A stretch of 64,000 bases of DNA from Pseudaestuariivita atlantica (GTDB taxonomy: Bacteria; Pseudomonadota; Alphaproteobacteria; Rhodobacterales; Rhodobacteraceae). Under the pieces are notes generated by a model, which worked only from the letters and a program-made list of their open reading frames with translations, did not search any database and was not told the origin of the DNA. A program made the position numbers and the translations under genes. The stretch spans positions 62,001 through 126,000 of the forward strand of contig NZ_AQQZ01000005.1 in NCBI RefSeq assembly GCF_001205715.1, in the 5' to 3' direction. Within the stretch, counting starts at the first letter, position 1, and every line of letters starts with the position of its first letter. This document shows, piece by piece, positions 41,413-50,174 of the stretch.

Positions 41413-42476
41413 CGCGCATCCTCCGGCAACCATGTGTGATAAAGTGGGTGGCCGGGGCCAGGCGGCAGGTCCACCGCGCGCGCCGTCCGGTCCGCATGAT
41501 AGATCGCGGTGACCAGTTCCAGCGACCGCCGCCCATCCGCCAGCGTCACCGCGTCGCTGGGCTCGCCGTCGAGCGCATCTGCCACCGCCCCGAACAGGCC
41601 CGCATATCCCGCCGGCACCGGACCGACGCCTGCCAGCACCGCGTCCACCGCCTCTTGCGCGACTGGATCGCGGGCGACGAACCGCCACGGCGCGCGGGCG
41701 GGGGCATAGGCCTCGGTATCCGAGGTGACCGTCACGCCCTCGAACACCAACCGCAACCGCGAGTGATCGTCCGCCCCGCCCAGCGTGACCGAGGACGTGA
41801 CCAGCGCGCCACCTTCCAACCGGAAGGTAAGGGCCGCGCTATCCTCCGTCTCGATATCATGCACCGGGTTGCCCAGCGCTGCCTGCACCTGCACCGGCGG
41901 GCCCATCAGCCACGACACCAAATCGTGGATATGGATCGCGTGCCCCAGCACGCAACCACCCCGCTCGCCCGCCCATGTCCCGCGCCACGGCACCGCGTAA
42001 TAGGCCGCATCCCGGTTCCAGTGCGTCTCCAGCGACCCCGCAACCGGCCTGCCCGCCAGCCCCGCCGCGATCAGCGCCCTTAACTGCGCGCTGCCCGTCC
42101 CGAAGCGGTACTGGAAGACGGGAAACACCGGCTGCCCGGCCGCGCGGCTCGCCGCCTCCAGCCGGTCACACTCGGCCAGCGACGCGACCAGCGGCTTTTC
42201 ACAGATTACCACCTTGCCCGCGCCCAGTGCCGCCTCGCAAGCATCCAGATGCAGATGCGGTGGCAGGCACACATCCACGATGTCGATGCCGGGATCGTCC
42301 AGCACCTGCCGCATGTCGGTGGTGAACGCTGCGCCCGCCGCGCTGGCCAATGCCTTCCCGCGTGCCCCGTCCAGATCGCAGATCGTGGCGACCGTGAAAC
42401 GGCCCGGCAAGGCCGCGAACCCGTCGACATGCTGCGCCCCGATCCCCGCGCCGATGATGGCGACCCGCCGCGTCAC
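41409..42476 (-). CDS. Gfo/Idh/MocA-family oxidoreductase A
   Basis: 355 residues from a GTG at 42476 that overlaps the neighbouring oxidoreductase stop. RRVAIIGAGIGAQHVDGFAAL is the NAD(P) Rossmann motif; VVICEKPLVASLAECDRLE contains the EKP signature lysine. The C-terminal domain (WNRDAAYYAVPWRGTWAGERGG... GHAIHIHDLVSWLMG) carries the H-x3-D-type substrate residues typical of inositol and sugar dehydrogenases. It overlaps the aminotransferase by four bases. Substrate unknown; see the other two paralogues in the same operon. Confidence 0.87.
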   Translation of the reverse strand: MTRRVAIIGAGIGAQHVDGFAALPGRFTVATICDLDGARGKALASAAGAAFTTDMRQVLDDPGIDIVDVCLPPHLHLDACEAALGAGKVVICEKPLVASLAECDRLEAASRAAGQPVFPVFQYRFGTGSAQLRALIAAGLAGRPVAGSLETHWNRDAAYYAVPWRGTWAGERGGCVLGHAIHIHDLVSWLMGPPVQVQAALGNPVHDIETEDSAALTFRLEGGALVTSSVTLGGADDHSRLRLVFEGVTVTSDTEAYAPARAPWRFVARDPVAQEAVDAVLAGVGPVPAGYAGLFGAVADALDGEPSDAVTLADGRRSLELVTAIYHADRTARAVDLPPGPGHPLYHTWLPEDAR

Positions 42477-43474
42477 GCCTCGGCCATCCTCTGCGCCTCG
42501 ATGGCCAGTTCCATCGCCGTGAAGGCATGGGCCTGCGGCATCGCCGTTTCGGTCCGGTCCTGCACATCCGCGATCAGCCGCGCGAAATAGGGCAGGCCCG
42601 CATCGTCGCAGGCCATGCTCACGTTCTCCTCTCCGTTCACGAGGTACAGCGTATTGGTCCGGTGCGGCTGCCCGATATCGGTATATTTCCGCAACTCGAT
42701 GAACCCGTCCGTGCCCTGGATGAAGAGCCGCCCGTCGCCCCATGTCGGCAACCCGTCCGCGGTGAACCAGTCCACCCGGACATATCCATGCCCCTTGTCG
42801 GAACGCAGCCCCATTTCCCCGAAATCCTGGAAGCCGGGATGCTGTGGAGCGGTCGAGTTCTCGACATGCGCATGCACAACCCGCGCGCTGGTCGAGCCGG
42901 TGAAATGGAGGAACTGGTCGACCTGGTGGGAGGCGATATCGCACAGGATGCCGCCATACCGCGACCGGTCGAAGAACCACGCGGGCCGCGTCTTGAGGTT
43001 CTGCTTGTGCGGCCCGATCCCCAGCGTCTGCACCACCCGCCCGATCGCGCCCGCGCGCACCAGCTCGTCCGCCCGCGTCACCGCCGGCACCTGGAACCGT
43101 TCCGAGAAGTTGACCGACCAGATGCGCCCCGTCCGCGCCTGCACCTCGCGCAGCGCGGCGAGTTGTTCGGGCGTCGTGCAGCCGGGCTTGTCGACCATCA
43201 CGTCCTTGCCCGCCTCCATCGCCTCGATGGCAAGCGCCGCGCGGTCGGCAGGCACGGCAGAGATCAGGATCAGGTCCACCGCCGGATCGTCGAGGATGCG
43301 CCGCCGGTCCTCCACCCGTGTCAGATCGGGGTACGTTTGGCGGAACTTCTCCTCGGTCACGGCGGGTCCATCCGTCCACCACGCCTCGCACCGGCAGCCC
43401 TCGGCCAGCATGTGACCCAGCATCCCGAAGATATGGCCGTGATCGATACCCAGAACGCCCAGTTTCAGCGCCAT
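42473..43474 (-). CDS. Gfo/Idh/MocA-family oxidoreductase B
   Basis: 333 residues. KLGVLGIDHGHIFGMLGHML is a variant nucleotide-binding start (G-x-D-H-G-H), and VMVDKPGCTTPEQLAALRE has DKP in place of the usual EKP. The C-terminal domain shows ILCDIASHQVDQFLHFTGS with the conserved D-x3-HQVDQF segment. This combination marks a divergent subgroup of the family. It begins 16 bases after the stop of oxidoreductase C upstream in the transcript and overlaps A. A sugar-like or cyclitol-like hydroxyl is the probable site of oxidation, by family precedent. Confidence 0.85.
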   Translation of the reverse strand: MALKLGVLGIDHGHIFGMLGHMLAEGCRCEAWWTDGPAVTEEKFRQTYPDLTRVEDRRRILDDPAVDLILISAVPADRAALAIEAMEAGKDVMVDKPGCTTPEQLAALREVQARTGRIWSVNFSERFQVPAVTRADELVRAGAIGRVVQTLGIGPHKQNLKTRPAWFFDRSRYGGILCDIASHQVDQFLHFTGSTSARVVHAHVENSTAPQHPGFQDFGEMGLRSDKGHGYVRVDWFTADGLPTWGDGRLFIQGTDGFIELRKYTDIGQPHRTNTLYLVNGEENVSMACDDAGLPYFARLIADVQDRTETAMPQAHAFTAMELAIEAQRMAEA

Positions 43475-43489
43475 TCCCGCCCCCCCGAC

Positions 43490-44509
43490 CTAAGCCACGT
43501 CCACAACCGCCCCGGCGCGGGCAGAGCGTTCAAGCGCGTCGATCAGGCGATGCACGTCCAGCGCCGCGCGACCGGGCACCAGCGGTGGCCGCCCGGTCTC
43601 AATGGCCTCGGCGAAATCGGCGATCACGTGACCATGCCAGTCGCTGGTAAAGGCCATCGGATCGGCCCCCGCGCCCGAGGACGCCGCCGCGCCAATCTCC
43701 TCCAACCGGCCATCCTGCCAGTCGATCCGCAGCACCCCCGCCTCCAGATGTGCCGACCCCTGCGCGCCGTGCAGGGTAATCGTCTCGCCCCGTCCCGGAA
43801 AGCTGGCCGTGGTCGCGAACAGCTGGCCCACCGCGCCGCTGGCAAACCGCAGGCCCGCGCTGACGAAATCCTCCGCCTCCATCTCGTGAAACCCGGTCGT
43901 GGCCGCCATGGCCTGCACCTGCGCGACCGGACCTGCCAGCGACAGCATCAGGTCCAACGTGTGGATCGCCTGCGAAATCAGCACACCGCCGCCGTCGCGG
44001 GCATAGCTGCCGCGCCCCGGCGCGTCGTAATAGGCCTGTTCCCGCCACCACGGCACCGCGACCTCGACCGCGCGCAGGGGGCCAAGGTCCTCCAGCCGCG
44101 CGCGCAACTCGGCGACGACGGGCCGCGCGCGGTGCTGCAGCATGATGCCAAGGGGCACGCCCACGGCCTCGCAGGTCTCTACCAGCGCGGTGGCGGCAGA
44201 CAGCGTGCGCTCCACCGGTTTTTCCATCAGGATCGGCACGCCCGCCGCCGCAAGGCGCGCGACCGCCTCCATGCGCGCGTCGGGCGGGGTGGTGAGGATG
44301 GCGAAATCCACCTCGTCATCCGCGGCGATCCCGGCAATATCCGCCACCGCCCTCGCGCCAAGATCGGGATGCGCGGCGAGGAACCTTTCGCGGCTGTCCT
44401 CCGACCGTGCATGGACGCTCCGCAAGGAAATACCCGGCAGGTTGCGCAAAGCGTCGGCATAGGTGCCTGCCACCATGCCCAGGCCGATCAGCGCGACTTG
44501 CACGGTCAT
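43490..44509 (-). CDS. Gfo/Idh/MocA-family oxidoreductase C
   Basis: 339 residues with QVALIGLGMVAGTYADALRNL (nucleotide), ILMEKPVERTLSAATALVE (EKP motif) and GGGVLISQAIHTLDLMLSLAG, where the HTLD histidine/aspartate pair fits the family. It has two glycine-rich loops in the C-terminal sheet region. Its start overlaps the kinase stop by four bases. With A and B it makes three related dehydrogenases in one transcript, which suggests sequential oxidation/epimerisation at several carbons of one polyol or amino sugar. Confidence 0.87.
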   Translation of the reverse strand: MTVQVALIGLGMVAGTYADALRNLPGISLRSVHARSEDSRERFLAAHPDLGARAVADIAGIAADDEVDFAILTTPPDARMEAVARLAAAGVPILMEKPVERTLSAATALVETCEAVGVPLGIMLQHRARPVVAELRARLEDLGPLRAVEVAVPWWREQAYYDAPGRGSYARDGGGVLISQAIHTLDLMLSLAGPVAQVQAMAATTGFHEMEAEDFVSAGLRFASGAVGQLFATTASFPGRGETITLHGAQGSAHLEAGVLRIDWQDGRLEEIGAAASSGAGADPMAFTSDWHGHVIADFAEAIETGRPPLVPGRAALDVHRLIDALERSARAGAVVDVA

Positions 44510-45135
44510 CCGTCCCGCACGACGCGGTCGATCCCGACGCTGTGTTCCCGCACGAAATCGCCATTCGGCAGGTCGTTGTCGGCCACCTTGGCGCGGGCCG
44601 CATCCACGGACATGCCCAACCCGGTCCAGCGCGCCATCAACCGGCGTTCCAGCTCGTCGCGGTCCACCTCGACCATGACGCGCAGGTCGAAGGCGTCGCG
44701 CAGCGCGGCCCAGCCGTTTTGGTCGGTCAGAAGGTAATTACCCTCGACCAGCACGACGTCGACACTGGCGGGGATGATCGCGGCCCCGGCCCGCGCGATC
44801 TCGATCTCGCGGTCAAAGACGGGCACCGCGACATCTTCTTTGCCCGATCTCAGCCGCGCCAGCATCGCGGCCAGTCCGCCCACGTCGAACGTGTGCGGCG
44901 CGCCCTTGCGGGCCCGGTCGCCGCGCGCCTCCAGCACCCGGTCGTCGAAATGGAACCCGTCCATGCCCATGACCGCCGCGCGCCCCGGCGCGCCTGCGTT
45001 CAGGGTATCGGCCAGCATGTCGGCCAGGGTCGACTTGCCACCGCCCGGCGCCCCCGCGATCCCCACCAGCGTCCGCCTGCCCTTGGGCAACGCGGCCAGT
45101 TCCGCTGCAAGCGCTTCGGCAGTCACCTCGGCCAT
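44506..45135 (-). CDS. P-loop kinase, uridine kinase/pantothenate kinase-like
   Basis: 209 residues from the ATG at 45135, six bases after GGAG; an ATG twelve bases earlier lacks a site. Walker A is GIAGAPGGGKSTLADMLA (about residues 26-43) and MDGFHFDDRVLEARG is the substrate-binding segment of the PRK/uridine-kinase-like family (YggC/FrcK type). VDVVLVEGNYLL is the Walker B equivalent. Such proteins phosphorylate nucleosides, pantothenate or sugars. In this operon a sugar or polyol substrate is probable. Overlaps both neighbours. Confidence 0.82.
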   Translation of the reverse strand: MAEVTAEALAAELAALPKGRRTLVGIAGAPGGGKSTLADMLADTLNAGAPGRAAVMGMDGFHFDDRVLEARGDRARKGAPHTFDVGGLAAMLARLRSGKEDVAVPVFDREIEIARAGAAIIPASVDVVLVEGNYLLTDQNGWAALRDAFDLRVMVEVDRDELERRLMARWTGLGMSVDAARAKVADNDLPNGDFVREHSVGIDRVVRDG

Positions 45136-46442
45136 GAGCCGCTCCATCTCTGGCGCGTGGCAAAGACGCGCGTTGCTTCCACCCGGCAGGCCGGGATGAC
45201 CGATGCGGGGTCCAGCACCGCCGCCCAGTCCTCGTCTATATCCGCAAATGCCTGCGCCATCGGCGTTTCACCGGCAAGGGCCGCCTTGACCCGCGCCTGC
45301 GCCTCCGCCCGTGGCATGTGGCGTGCCAGCGCGAAACTCGCGGCCTCCGCCATGACGCCGGGATGCGCGGCCAGCGTCGCCGCCATCCGGTCCGGCCTCG
45401 GGTCCAGCGAGGTCACCAGCGCCTCGGCATGCCGCAGGGCCGCGCCGAGGCTCACCACCAGTTGCGGCAGATACACCCAATCCAGCGGCCACGCGGTGCC
45501 ATCCCGCTCCTCGGCATGGGCCGCGAACCCGGCAAGGCCCTGCGCCGCCTGCCCGCAAAGGACCGCCAGCGCCCGGATCGCCTCTGCTCCGACCGGGTTG
45601 GCCTTCTGCGGCATGGTGGACGAACCTCCACCCGCGCCCGCCGTGACCTCGGCAATCTCGGACCGCACCAGCAGGATCACGTCGCCCGCGCATTTCGACA
45701 GGCCCGCCGCCACGCCCTGCGCCCACGCCGCGAGCGCAAGGTAGGGCGAGCGATCCGTGTGCCATGGCGGCGCGTCATGCAGGCCCAGTTCCCGCGCCAT
45801 GGCCGCGCCCACGGCGGGCCCGTGCGGCGCGATCGCCGTGCCCGCACCCGATGCCCCGCCGAACTGGATACGGAAGAGCGCGCGCGCCAGGGCGTCCAGC
45901 CCCGCCTCGGCCCCGAGCAGGGGCTGCGCCCAGCGCGCGGCCTTCAGGCCGAAGGTGACGGGCGTCGCCACCTGACCCCGCGTGCGCCCGGCCATTACCT
46001 GTACCGCCTGCGCGTTCGACAGGCGCTGAAGCCCGTCGATCACCCGCACAAGCCGCGCCGCGATCGCGTCCATCGCGTCCCGCAGACACAGGACCATGGC
46101 GGTATCCACGATGTCCTGCGAGGTCGCCCCCCAGTGCACCCAATGCGCCAGGTCGTCCGGCAATCCCCTGCGCAACGCCGCAACCAGCGCCGGCACCACG
46201 ACGCCCGCCTGCGCGGCCCCTTCGGCGAGGTCCCCCGGCGCGATCCCGATCCCATCCAAAGCCTCCGCCAATCGCGCGGCCGCCTCGTCCGGAACGACGC
46301 CCACCGCGCCTTCGGCCCGCGCCAAAGCCGCCTCAACCCGGATCATCGCGCGCACCTGTGTCGCGTCATCAAGGCAGGCGGCGACCTCGGCATCGCCGTA
46401 AAGCGAGGCGTAGATTTCGGATGTCGTGATGCCCGGCAGCAT
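45123..46442 (-). CDS. Fumarase/aspartase-superfamily lyase, PcaB-like
   Basis: 439 residues from the ATG at 46442. The superfamily signature GGSSTMPQKANPVGAE (around residue 272-287) and the earlier WGATSQDIVDTAMVLCLRD are the closest to 3-carboxy-cis,cis-muconate cycloisomerase and adenylosuccinate lyase. There are no protocatechuate genes here, so an unrelated beta-elimination or cycloisomerisation is likely. It is the first gene of the leftward operon (then kinase, three oxidoreductases, aminotransferase), and so its reaction is probably the committed step on the unknown substrate. Confidence 0.85.
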   Translation of the reverse strand: MLPGITTSEIYASLYGDAEVAACLDDATQVRAMIRVEAALARAEGAVGVVPDEAAARLAEALDGIGIAPGDLAEGAAQAGVVVPALVAALRRGLPDDLAHWVHWGATSQDIVDTAMVLCLRDAMDAIAARLVRVIDGLQRLSNAQAVQVMAGRTRGQVATPVTFGLKAARWAQPLLGAEAGLDALARALFRIQFGGASGAGTAIAPHGPAVGAAMARELGLHDAPPWHTDRSPYLALAAWAQGVAAGLSKCAGDVILLVRSEIAEVTAGAGGGSSTMPQKANPVGAEAIRALAVLCGQAAQGLAGFAAHAEERDGTAWPLDWVYLPQLVVSLGAALRHAEALVTSLDPRPDRMAATLAAHPGVMAEAASFALARHMPRAEAQARVKAALAGETPMAQAFADIDEDWAAVLDPASVIPACRVEATRVFATRQRWSGSWPR

Positions 46443-46506
46443 GCAGGTCTCTCTATCGGTGATCGGCGCCAACATTGGCTGCGCACCCGCCCATTGGCAA
46501 GCGCGT

Positions 46507-47136
46507 TCAGCCGCGTGCGACCCGCCCCGGCTCGGCCAGGCTGACGATGGCGGTCACGGTGCCTTCCACCGCCCCGCGCAACGCATCAAGCGTCATGTCC
46601 GCGTCCCGCGAATACTCGAAGAACAGCATGTTCACCGTGTTGAACAGCGCCGTCGCAAAGGGCGCGGGCGTGACATTGCCGCGCAATGCCCCGCGCTCCT
46701 TCAACCGCACCGTCATCTCGACAAGGCAGGCGCACAGCTCGCGATCCACCTCGCGAAAGCGCGACGCCGCCTCGGTCCCGGTTTCCGAAAACGCATGCGC
46801 GATCCCCTGCCGCCACAGGTCGCGATTGCCCAGCATGTCGCGCGGCTCGAACCACGCGGCGAAACAGGCGTGGTACGCCTCCATGGCCGAGGGCGGCGGA
46901 TCGCCTGCAAGGGCGCGGGTCGCGTCCAGCACCGCCTCCGCCTCCCGCACCAGCAGTGTCATCAGGATGTCGCCCTTGCCGTCGAAATAATTGTAAACCG
47001 TCGCCGTCGACACCCCCGCCGCATCCGAGATCTGCTCGGCCCGCACCGGATCGAACCCGTGTTCAAGGTAAAGCCCCGCCGCCGCGTCCAGAATGGCCGC
47101 CCGCCGGGTCGATTTCTGCTCGTCTCTCAATCCCAT
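46507..47136 (-). CDS. TetR-family transcriptional regulator
   Basis: 209 residues from the ATG at 47136. The N-terminal helix-turn-helix (AILDAAAGLYLEHGFDPVRAEQISDAAGVSTATVYNYF in pieces) is classical. The C-terminal ligand domain is less conserved (ACFAAWFEPRDMLGNRDLWR, YSRDADMTLDALRGAVEG). It is transcribed away from the class III aminotransferase, with an imperfect inverted repeat in the gap, and so most likely represses that gene and itself. Ligand unknown; an amine or its derivative is expected from the target genes. Confidence 0.88.
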   Translation of the reverse strand: MGLRDEQKSTRRAAILDAAAGLYLEHGFDPVRAEQISDAAGVSTATVYNYFDGKGDILMTLLVREAEAVLDATRALAGDPPPSAMEAYHACFAAWFEPRDMLGNRDLWRQGIAHAFSETGTEAASRFREVDRELCACLVEMTVRLKERGALRGNVTPAPFATALFNTVNMLFFEYSRDADMTLDALRGAVEGTVTAIVSLAEPGRVARG

Positions 47137-47154
47137 GACCTTCGGTCGCACAAA

Positions 47155-47170
47155 TTGGAATTGATTTCAA
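47155..47170. promoter_or_regulatory. TetR operator candidate
   Basis: TTGGAATTGATTTCAA is a near-palindrome (six of eight base pairs match) in the 72-base gap between the TetR gene and the aminotransferase gene. The gap is strikingly AT-rich. AAAGGAG at 47197-47203 is the aminotransferase ribosome site. No clear promoter hexamers were assigned. Confidence 0.5.
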
Positions 47171-47208
47171 GTTTTGAGTTGGCTACAGCAAAGGGGAAAG
47201 GAGCTCCC

Positions 47209-48576
47209 ATGACCAACCTCGCCGCGACCGTCGCCGCACATGACAAACGCCACGCCCTGCGCCCCTGGACCAACTTCGAAGCCTTCGAAGCCGATCCGCA
47301 GCTTGTGATCGCGCGCGGAGACGGCGCGTGGCTCGAAGACATCGACGGCAAACGCTACCTCGACGCCGTCGGCGGGCTCTGGTGCACCAATATCGGGCTG
47401 GGGCGGGACGAGATGGCCGATGCCATTGCCGACCAGGTGCGCGAACTGGCGTTTTCCTCGACCTTTGTCGACATGACGAACACGCCCGCTGCGCTCCTTG
47501 CCGCCAAGATCGCGTCACTCGCGCCCGGTGATTTGAACCGCGTGCACTTCACCACCGGTGGCTCCACCGCCGTCGACAGCGCCTACCGGATGGTGCAGTT
47601 CTACCAATCCTCGATCGGCCGCCCGGAAAAGTGCCACGTCATAGCCCGCGACAACGGCTATCACGGGTCGACCTTTGCCACGATGTCGATCGGCAACAAG
47701 CCCGGCGACCGGGCACCGGAATTCCACTACCTCAGCGACACGATCCACCACGTCTCGGCCCCCTATCCCTACCGCGTGGGCGCGGGGATGGACGACGCCA
47801 CATTCACGCAATGGCTGGTGGACGAATTCGAAGCCAAGATCGCCGAGGTCGGCGCGGACCGCGTCGGCGCGTTCTTCGCCGAACCGATCATGGGCGCGGG
47901 CGGCGTGATCGTCCCGCCCGAAGGCTACTTCAAGGCGATGTGGGAGGTCTGCCAGCGCCACGGCATCCTCTTCGTCGCGGACGAGGTCGTCACCGCGTGG
48001 GGCCGCCTTGGCCACTGGTTCGCGTCGCGGGACGAATTCGGCGTGCAGCCCGACATCATCTGCTCGGCCAAGGGCCTGACATCGGGCTACCTGCCGCTGG
48101 GTGCGATGATCTATTCCGACCGCATCCATGACGCGATCAGCAGCGACAAAAGCCGCTGGTACACGTCCGGCTACACCTATTCCGGTCACCCGGTCTGCTG
48201 CGCTGCCGCCCTGAAGAACATTGAGATCCTCGAACGCGAGGAAATCCTCGCCCATGTCCGCAAGATCGGCCCCTATTTCGAGGATCAGCTCGCCACCCTC
48301 GCCGACCTGCCCACCGTCGGACAGGTCCGGGGCCGCAAGCTGATGATGTGTATCGAGAACGTGGCCGACAAGGCGACCCGCGCGCTGCACCCCGACGAGG
48401 TCAACATCGGCAAGCGCATCTCGGACAAGGCCGAAGAGTTGGGCCTGATCGTGCGTCCCATCGGGCCGCTCAACATCATGTCGCCGCCGCTCATCATCAC
48501 CGAAAGGGACGTCGACACCATCGTCGACCGCCTTGGCCGCGCGATCGAGATGGTCCACCGCGACCTCGCCGCATGA
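47209..48576 (+). CDS. Class III (omega-amino acid:pyruvate type) aminotransferase
   Basis: 455 residues from the ATG at 47209, five bases after AAAGGAG. It has the class III features FTTGGSTAVDSAYRMVQ (phosphate loop), GYHGSTFATMSIG, FFAEPIMGAGGVIVPP, LFVADEVVTAWGR (Asp of the PLP ring) and the PLP lysine in ICSAKGLTSGYLPLG (Lys288). Relatives use pyruvate or glyoxylate to deaminate beta-alanine, putrescine, taurine and similar amines. It is divergent from a TetR regulator and overlaps an M20-type amidohydrolase, so a route where an amide is hydrolysed and the freed amine transaminated is likely. Confidence 0.88.
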   Translation: MTNLAATVAAHDKRHALRPWTNFEAFEADPQLVIARGDGAWLEDIDGKRYLDAVGGLWCTNIGLGRDEMADAIADQVRELAFSSTFVDMTNTPAALLAAKIASLAPGDLNRVHFTTGGSTAVDSAYRMVQFYQSSIGRPEKCHVIARDNGYHGSTFATMSIGNKPGDRAPEFHYLSDTIHHVSAPYPYRVGAGMDDATFTQWLVDEFEAKIAEVGADRVGAFFAEPIMGAGGVIVPPEGYFKAMWEVCQRHGILFVADEVVTAWGRLGHWFASRDEFGVQPDIICSAKGLTSGYLPLGAMIYSDRIHDAISSDKSRWYTSGYTYSGHPVCCAAALKNIEILEREEILAHVRKIGPYFEDQLATLADLPTVGQVRGRKLMMCIENVADKATRALHPDEVNIGKRISDKAEELGLIVRPIGPLNIMSPPLIITERDVDTIVDRLGRAIEMVHRDLAA

Positions 48577-50144
48577 GCGCGCATTGGGCATGGATCGACG
48601 CGCACCGCGCCGACCTGTCCGACTGGTGCGCCACGATCTTCGAATACGGGGAGACCGCGTGGCGCGAATACCGCTCTGCCGCGTGGTATGTCGACCGCCT
48701 CCGCCGCGAGGGGTTCGATGTAGAGGAAGGCTCGGGCGGCATGCCCACCGCATTCTGCGCGCACTGGTCGAACGGCCCCGGCCCCACGATCCTGATGTAT
48801 GCCGAGTACGACGGCATCCCCGGCCAGTGCCAGGCGGCCTCCACCCGCGAAGAACCCCGCACAGGCCTCACCACCCGCGCGGGCGGCCACACAGACCCGC
48901 ACTCCGCGCTTGGCATCGGCGCGCTTGGCGCGCTGCTGGCCACCAAGGCCGCGATGCAGCACCACGGCATCCCCGGCACCCTGCGCTTTACGGGTGAGCC
49001 CGCCGAAAAGGTGCGCGGATCGAAGCCGATCCACGCCGCCGCCGGATATTACGACGGCCTCGACGCCGCGCTGTCCTTCCACCCGTATTACATGGACCCG
49101 CTCTGCAACACGGTCCGGTGGGACACGCATTGCGGCGCGGCCTTCTCGATGGTCTACCGCTTCCGATGCGACGCGCCGCATCTCTGGCAAGGGGGTCGGC
49201 TGACAAGCAGCCGACCTACATCCAGCGCCCGTAGGTCGGGTGATCCTCACCCGACGCCCCCCATCCCGCAGGCCCATTCCGACGTGCGCGCGCCGGGGGC
49301 GCAGGACGCGCTGGTGCAGATGTACCAATCGGCCCGCCTGACCCGCGACGCGATGCTGCCCCATCGCGGCGGCTGGTCGATCTCCGAGGCGATCCTCGCC
49401 GCAGGCCAAGCCACCGCCGACAACCTCCCCGAAACCCGCGCGGACCTGCAATACATGATCCGCACCTCTACGGTGGAAGAGGCCGAAACCGTCACCGCTC
49501 GGCTCGACACGCTGGCCGAAGCCGCCGCCGCGTCCACGGGGTGTTCGTGGGAAAAGATCTGGGTCTCGAAATCCCGTCCGGGCCTCGCCAACCACGCCAT
49601 CGCGCAGGTGACATGGGACGCATTGCAGGCCGCCGGCCCGCCCCGCTGGTCCGAGGCCGCGCACAGGCTGATGGCCGAGGTGCAGGCGAACGCCACCGGC
49701 GAAGCGACGACCTACGCGCCCAACACCGCCCTCGAAACCCTCACCGACCCGCAAGAAGCAGAGGCCATCCTGCGCCGCGACCTGCCCCCCTCGCAGTCAA
49801 ACAGCACGTCCGACGACTACACCGAAATGACGTGGCACGCGCCCACCGCGCGGCTCTACATCGCGCGTCCCACGCTCACCGGCGGTCCGTACCCGCCGTG
49901 GACGATGAACGCCCTTGGCGGCCTGCCTGCCTGCATCGACCCGACGATCCTCACCGCCGCCCGCACGCTGTCCCAAGCCGCGCTCCGGCTTCTGCAGGAC
50001 GACGAGGCGCGTGGCGCAGCGAGCGACGAGTTCCACCGCCGGACATCCGAAAACCCGATCCCGCCGCTCTGCGATTACGCCCCGCCCATCGACCTCGACT
50101 GGCCAGAATACGCCGACACCCCGCGCGGCCGCATCTGGACCTGA
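48573..50144 (+). CDS. M20/AbgB-family amidohydrolase carrying a palindromic-repeat insertion
   Basis: 523 residues, overlapping the aminotransferase by four bases. The M20 metallopeptidase/AbgB features are MYAEYDGIPGQCQAA (metal aspartate), GGHTDPHSALGIG (metal histidine region), FTGEPAEKVRGSKP and SFHPYYMD. The family cleaves aminobenzoyl-glutamate and related amides. At about residues 208-229, between FRCDAPHLWQ and HSDVRAPGAQDALVQMYQ, the code runs through a 65-base palindromic element that gives an arginine/serine/proline-rich stretch. The reading frame survives, so the insertion is in-frame. Whether the protein still folds and works is unknown. The element sits in the linker between metal and dimerisation domains. 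Confidence 0.85.
   Translation: MSAHWAWIDAHRADLSDWCATIFEYGETAWREYRSAAWYVDRLRREGFDVEEGSGGMPTAFCAHWSNGPGPTILMYAEYDGIPGQCQAASTREEPRTGLTTRAGGHTDPHSALGIGALGALLATKAAMQHHGIPGTLRFTGEPAEKVRGSKPIHAAAGYYDGLDAALSFHPYYMDPLCNTVRWDTHCGAAFSMVYRFRCDAPHLWQGGRLTSSRPTSSARRSGDPHPTPPIPQAHSDVRAPGAQDALVQMYQSARLTRDAMLPHRGGWSISEAILAAGQATADNLPETRADLQYMIRTSTVEEAETVTARLDTLAEAAAASTGCSWEKIWVSKSRPGLANHAIAQVTWDALQAAGPPRWSEAAHRLMAEVQANATGEATTYAPNTALETLTDPQEAEAILRRDLPPSQSNSTSDDYTEMTWHAPTARLYIARPTLTGGPYPPWTMNALGGLPACIDPTILTAARTLSQAALRLLQDDEARGAASDEFHRRTSENPIPPLCDYAPPIDLDWPEYADTPRGRIWT
49194..49258. repeat. Cruciform repeat element inside the amidohydrolase gene (copy 3)
   Basis: Two hairpins: GGTCGGCTG/CAGCCGACC (49194-49202 with 49208-49216) and GTCGGGTGA/TCACCCGAC (49235-49243 with 49247-49255). 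CCGACCTAC (49211-49219) and GTAGGTCGG (49231-49239) additionally pair across the centre, as in the perfect inverted repeat at 2887-2961. The first half is almost identical to that copy (GTCGGCTGxCAAGCAGCCGACCTACA); the second half carries the GGGTGA variant. Confidence 0.88.
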
Positions 50145-50152
50145 GCGCACCC

Positions 50153-50174
50153 ACTTTTTTCGTACGAAAAAAGT
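50153..50174. terminator. 22-bp perfect palindrome centred on TTTTCGTACGAAAA between convergent genes
   Basis: ACTTTTTTCGTACGAAAAAAGT reads the same on both strands and lies between the amidohydrolase stop and the stop of the convergent thiX. The T-runs on both sides would let it end transcription from either direction, although the stem is AT-rich. It shares its core with the palindrome at 5800-5825 inside an SDR gene. Confidence 0.75.

Noticed and set aside
41409-43391. Long leftward frame suggesting a 660-residue fused oxidoreductase
   Set aside because: The upstream part runs out of frame through oxidoreductase B; the genuine oxidoreductase A starts at the GTG at 42476.
46426-47208. Upstream extension of the class III aminotransferase
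   Set aside because: It is antisense to the TetR gene and lies before a strong ribosome site at 47197.
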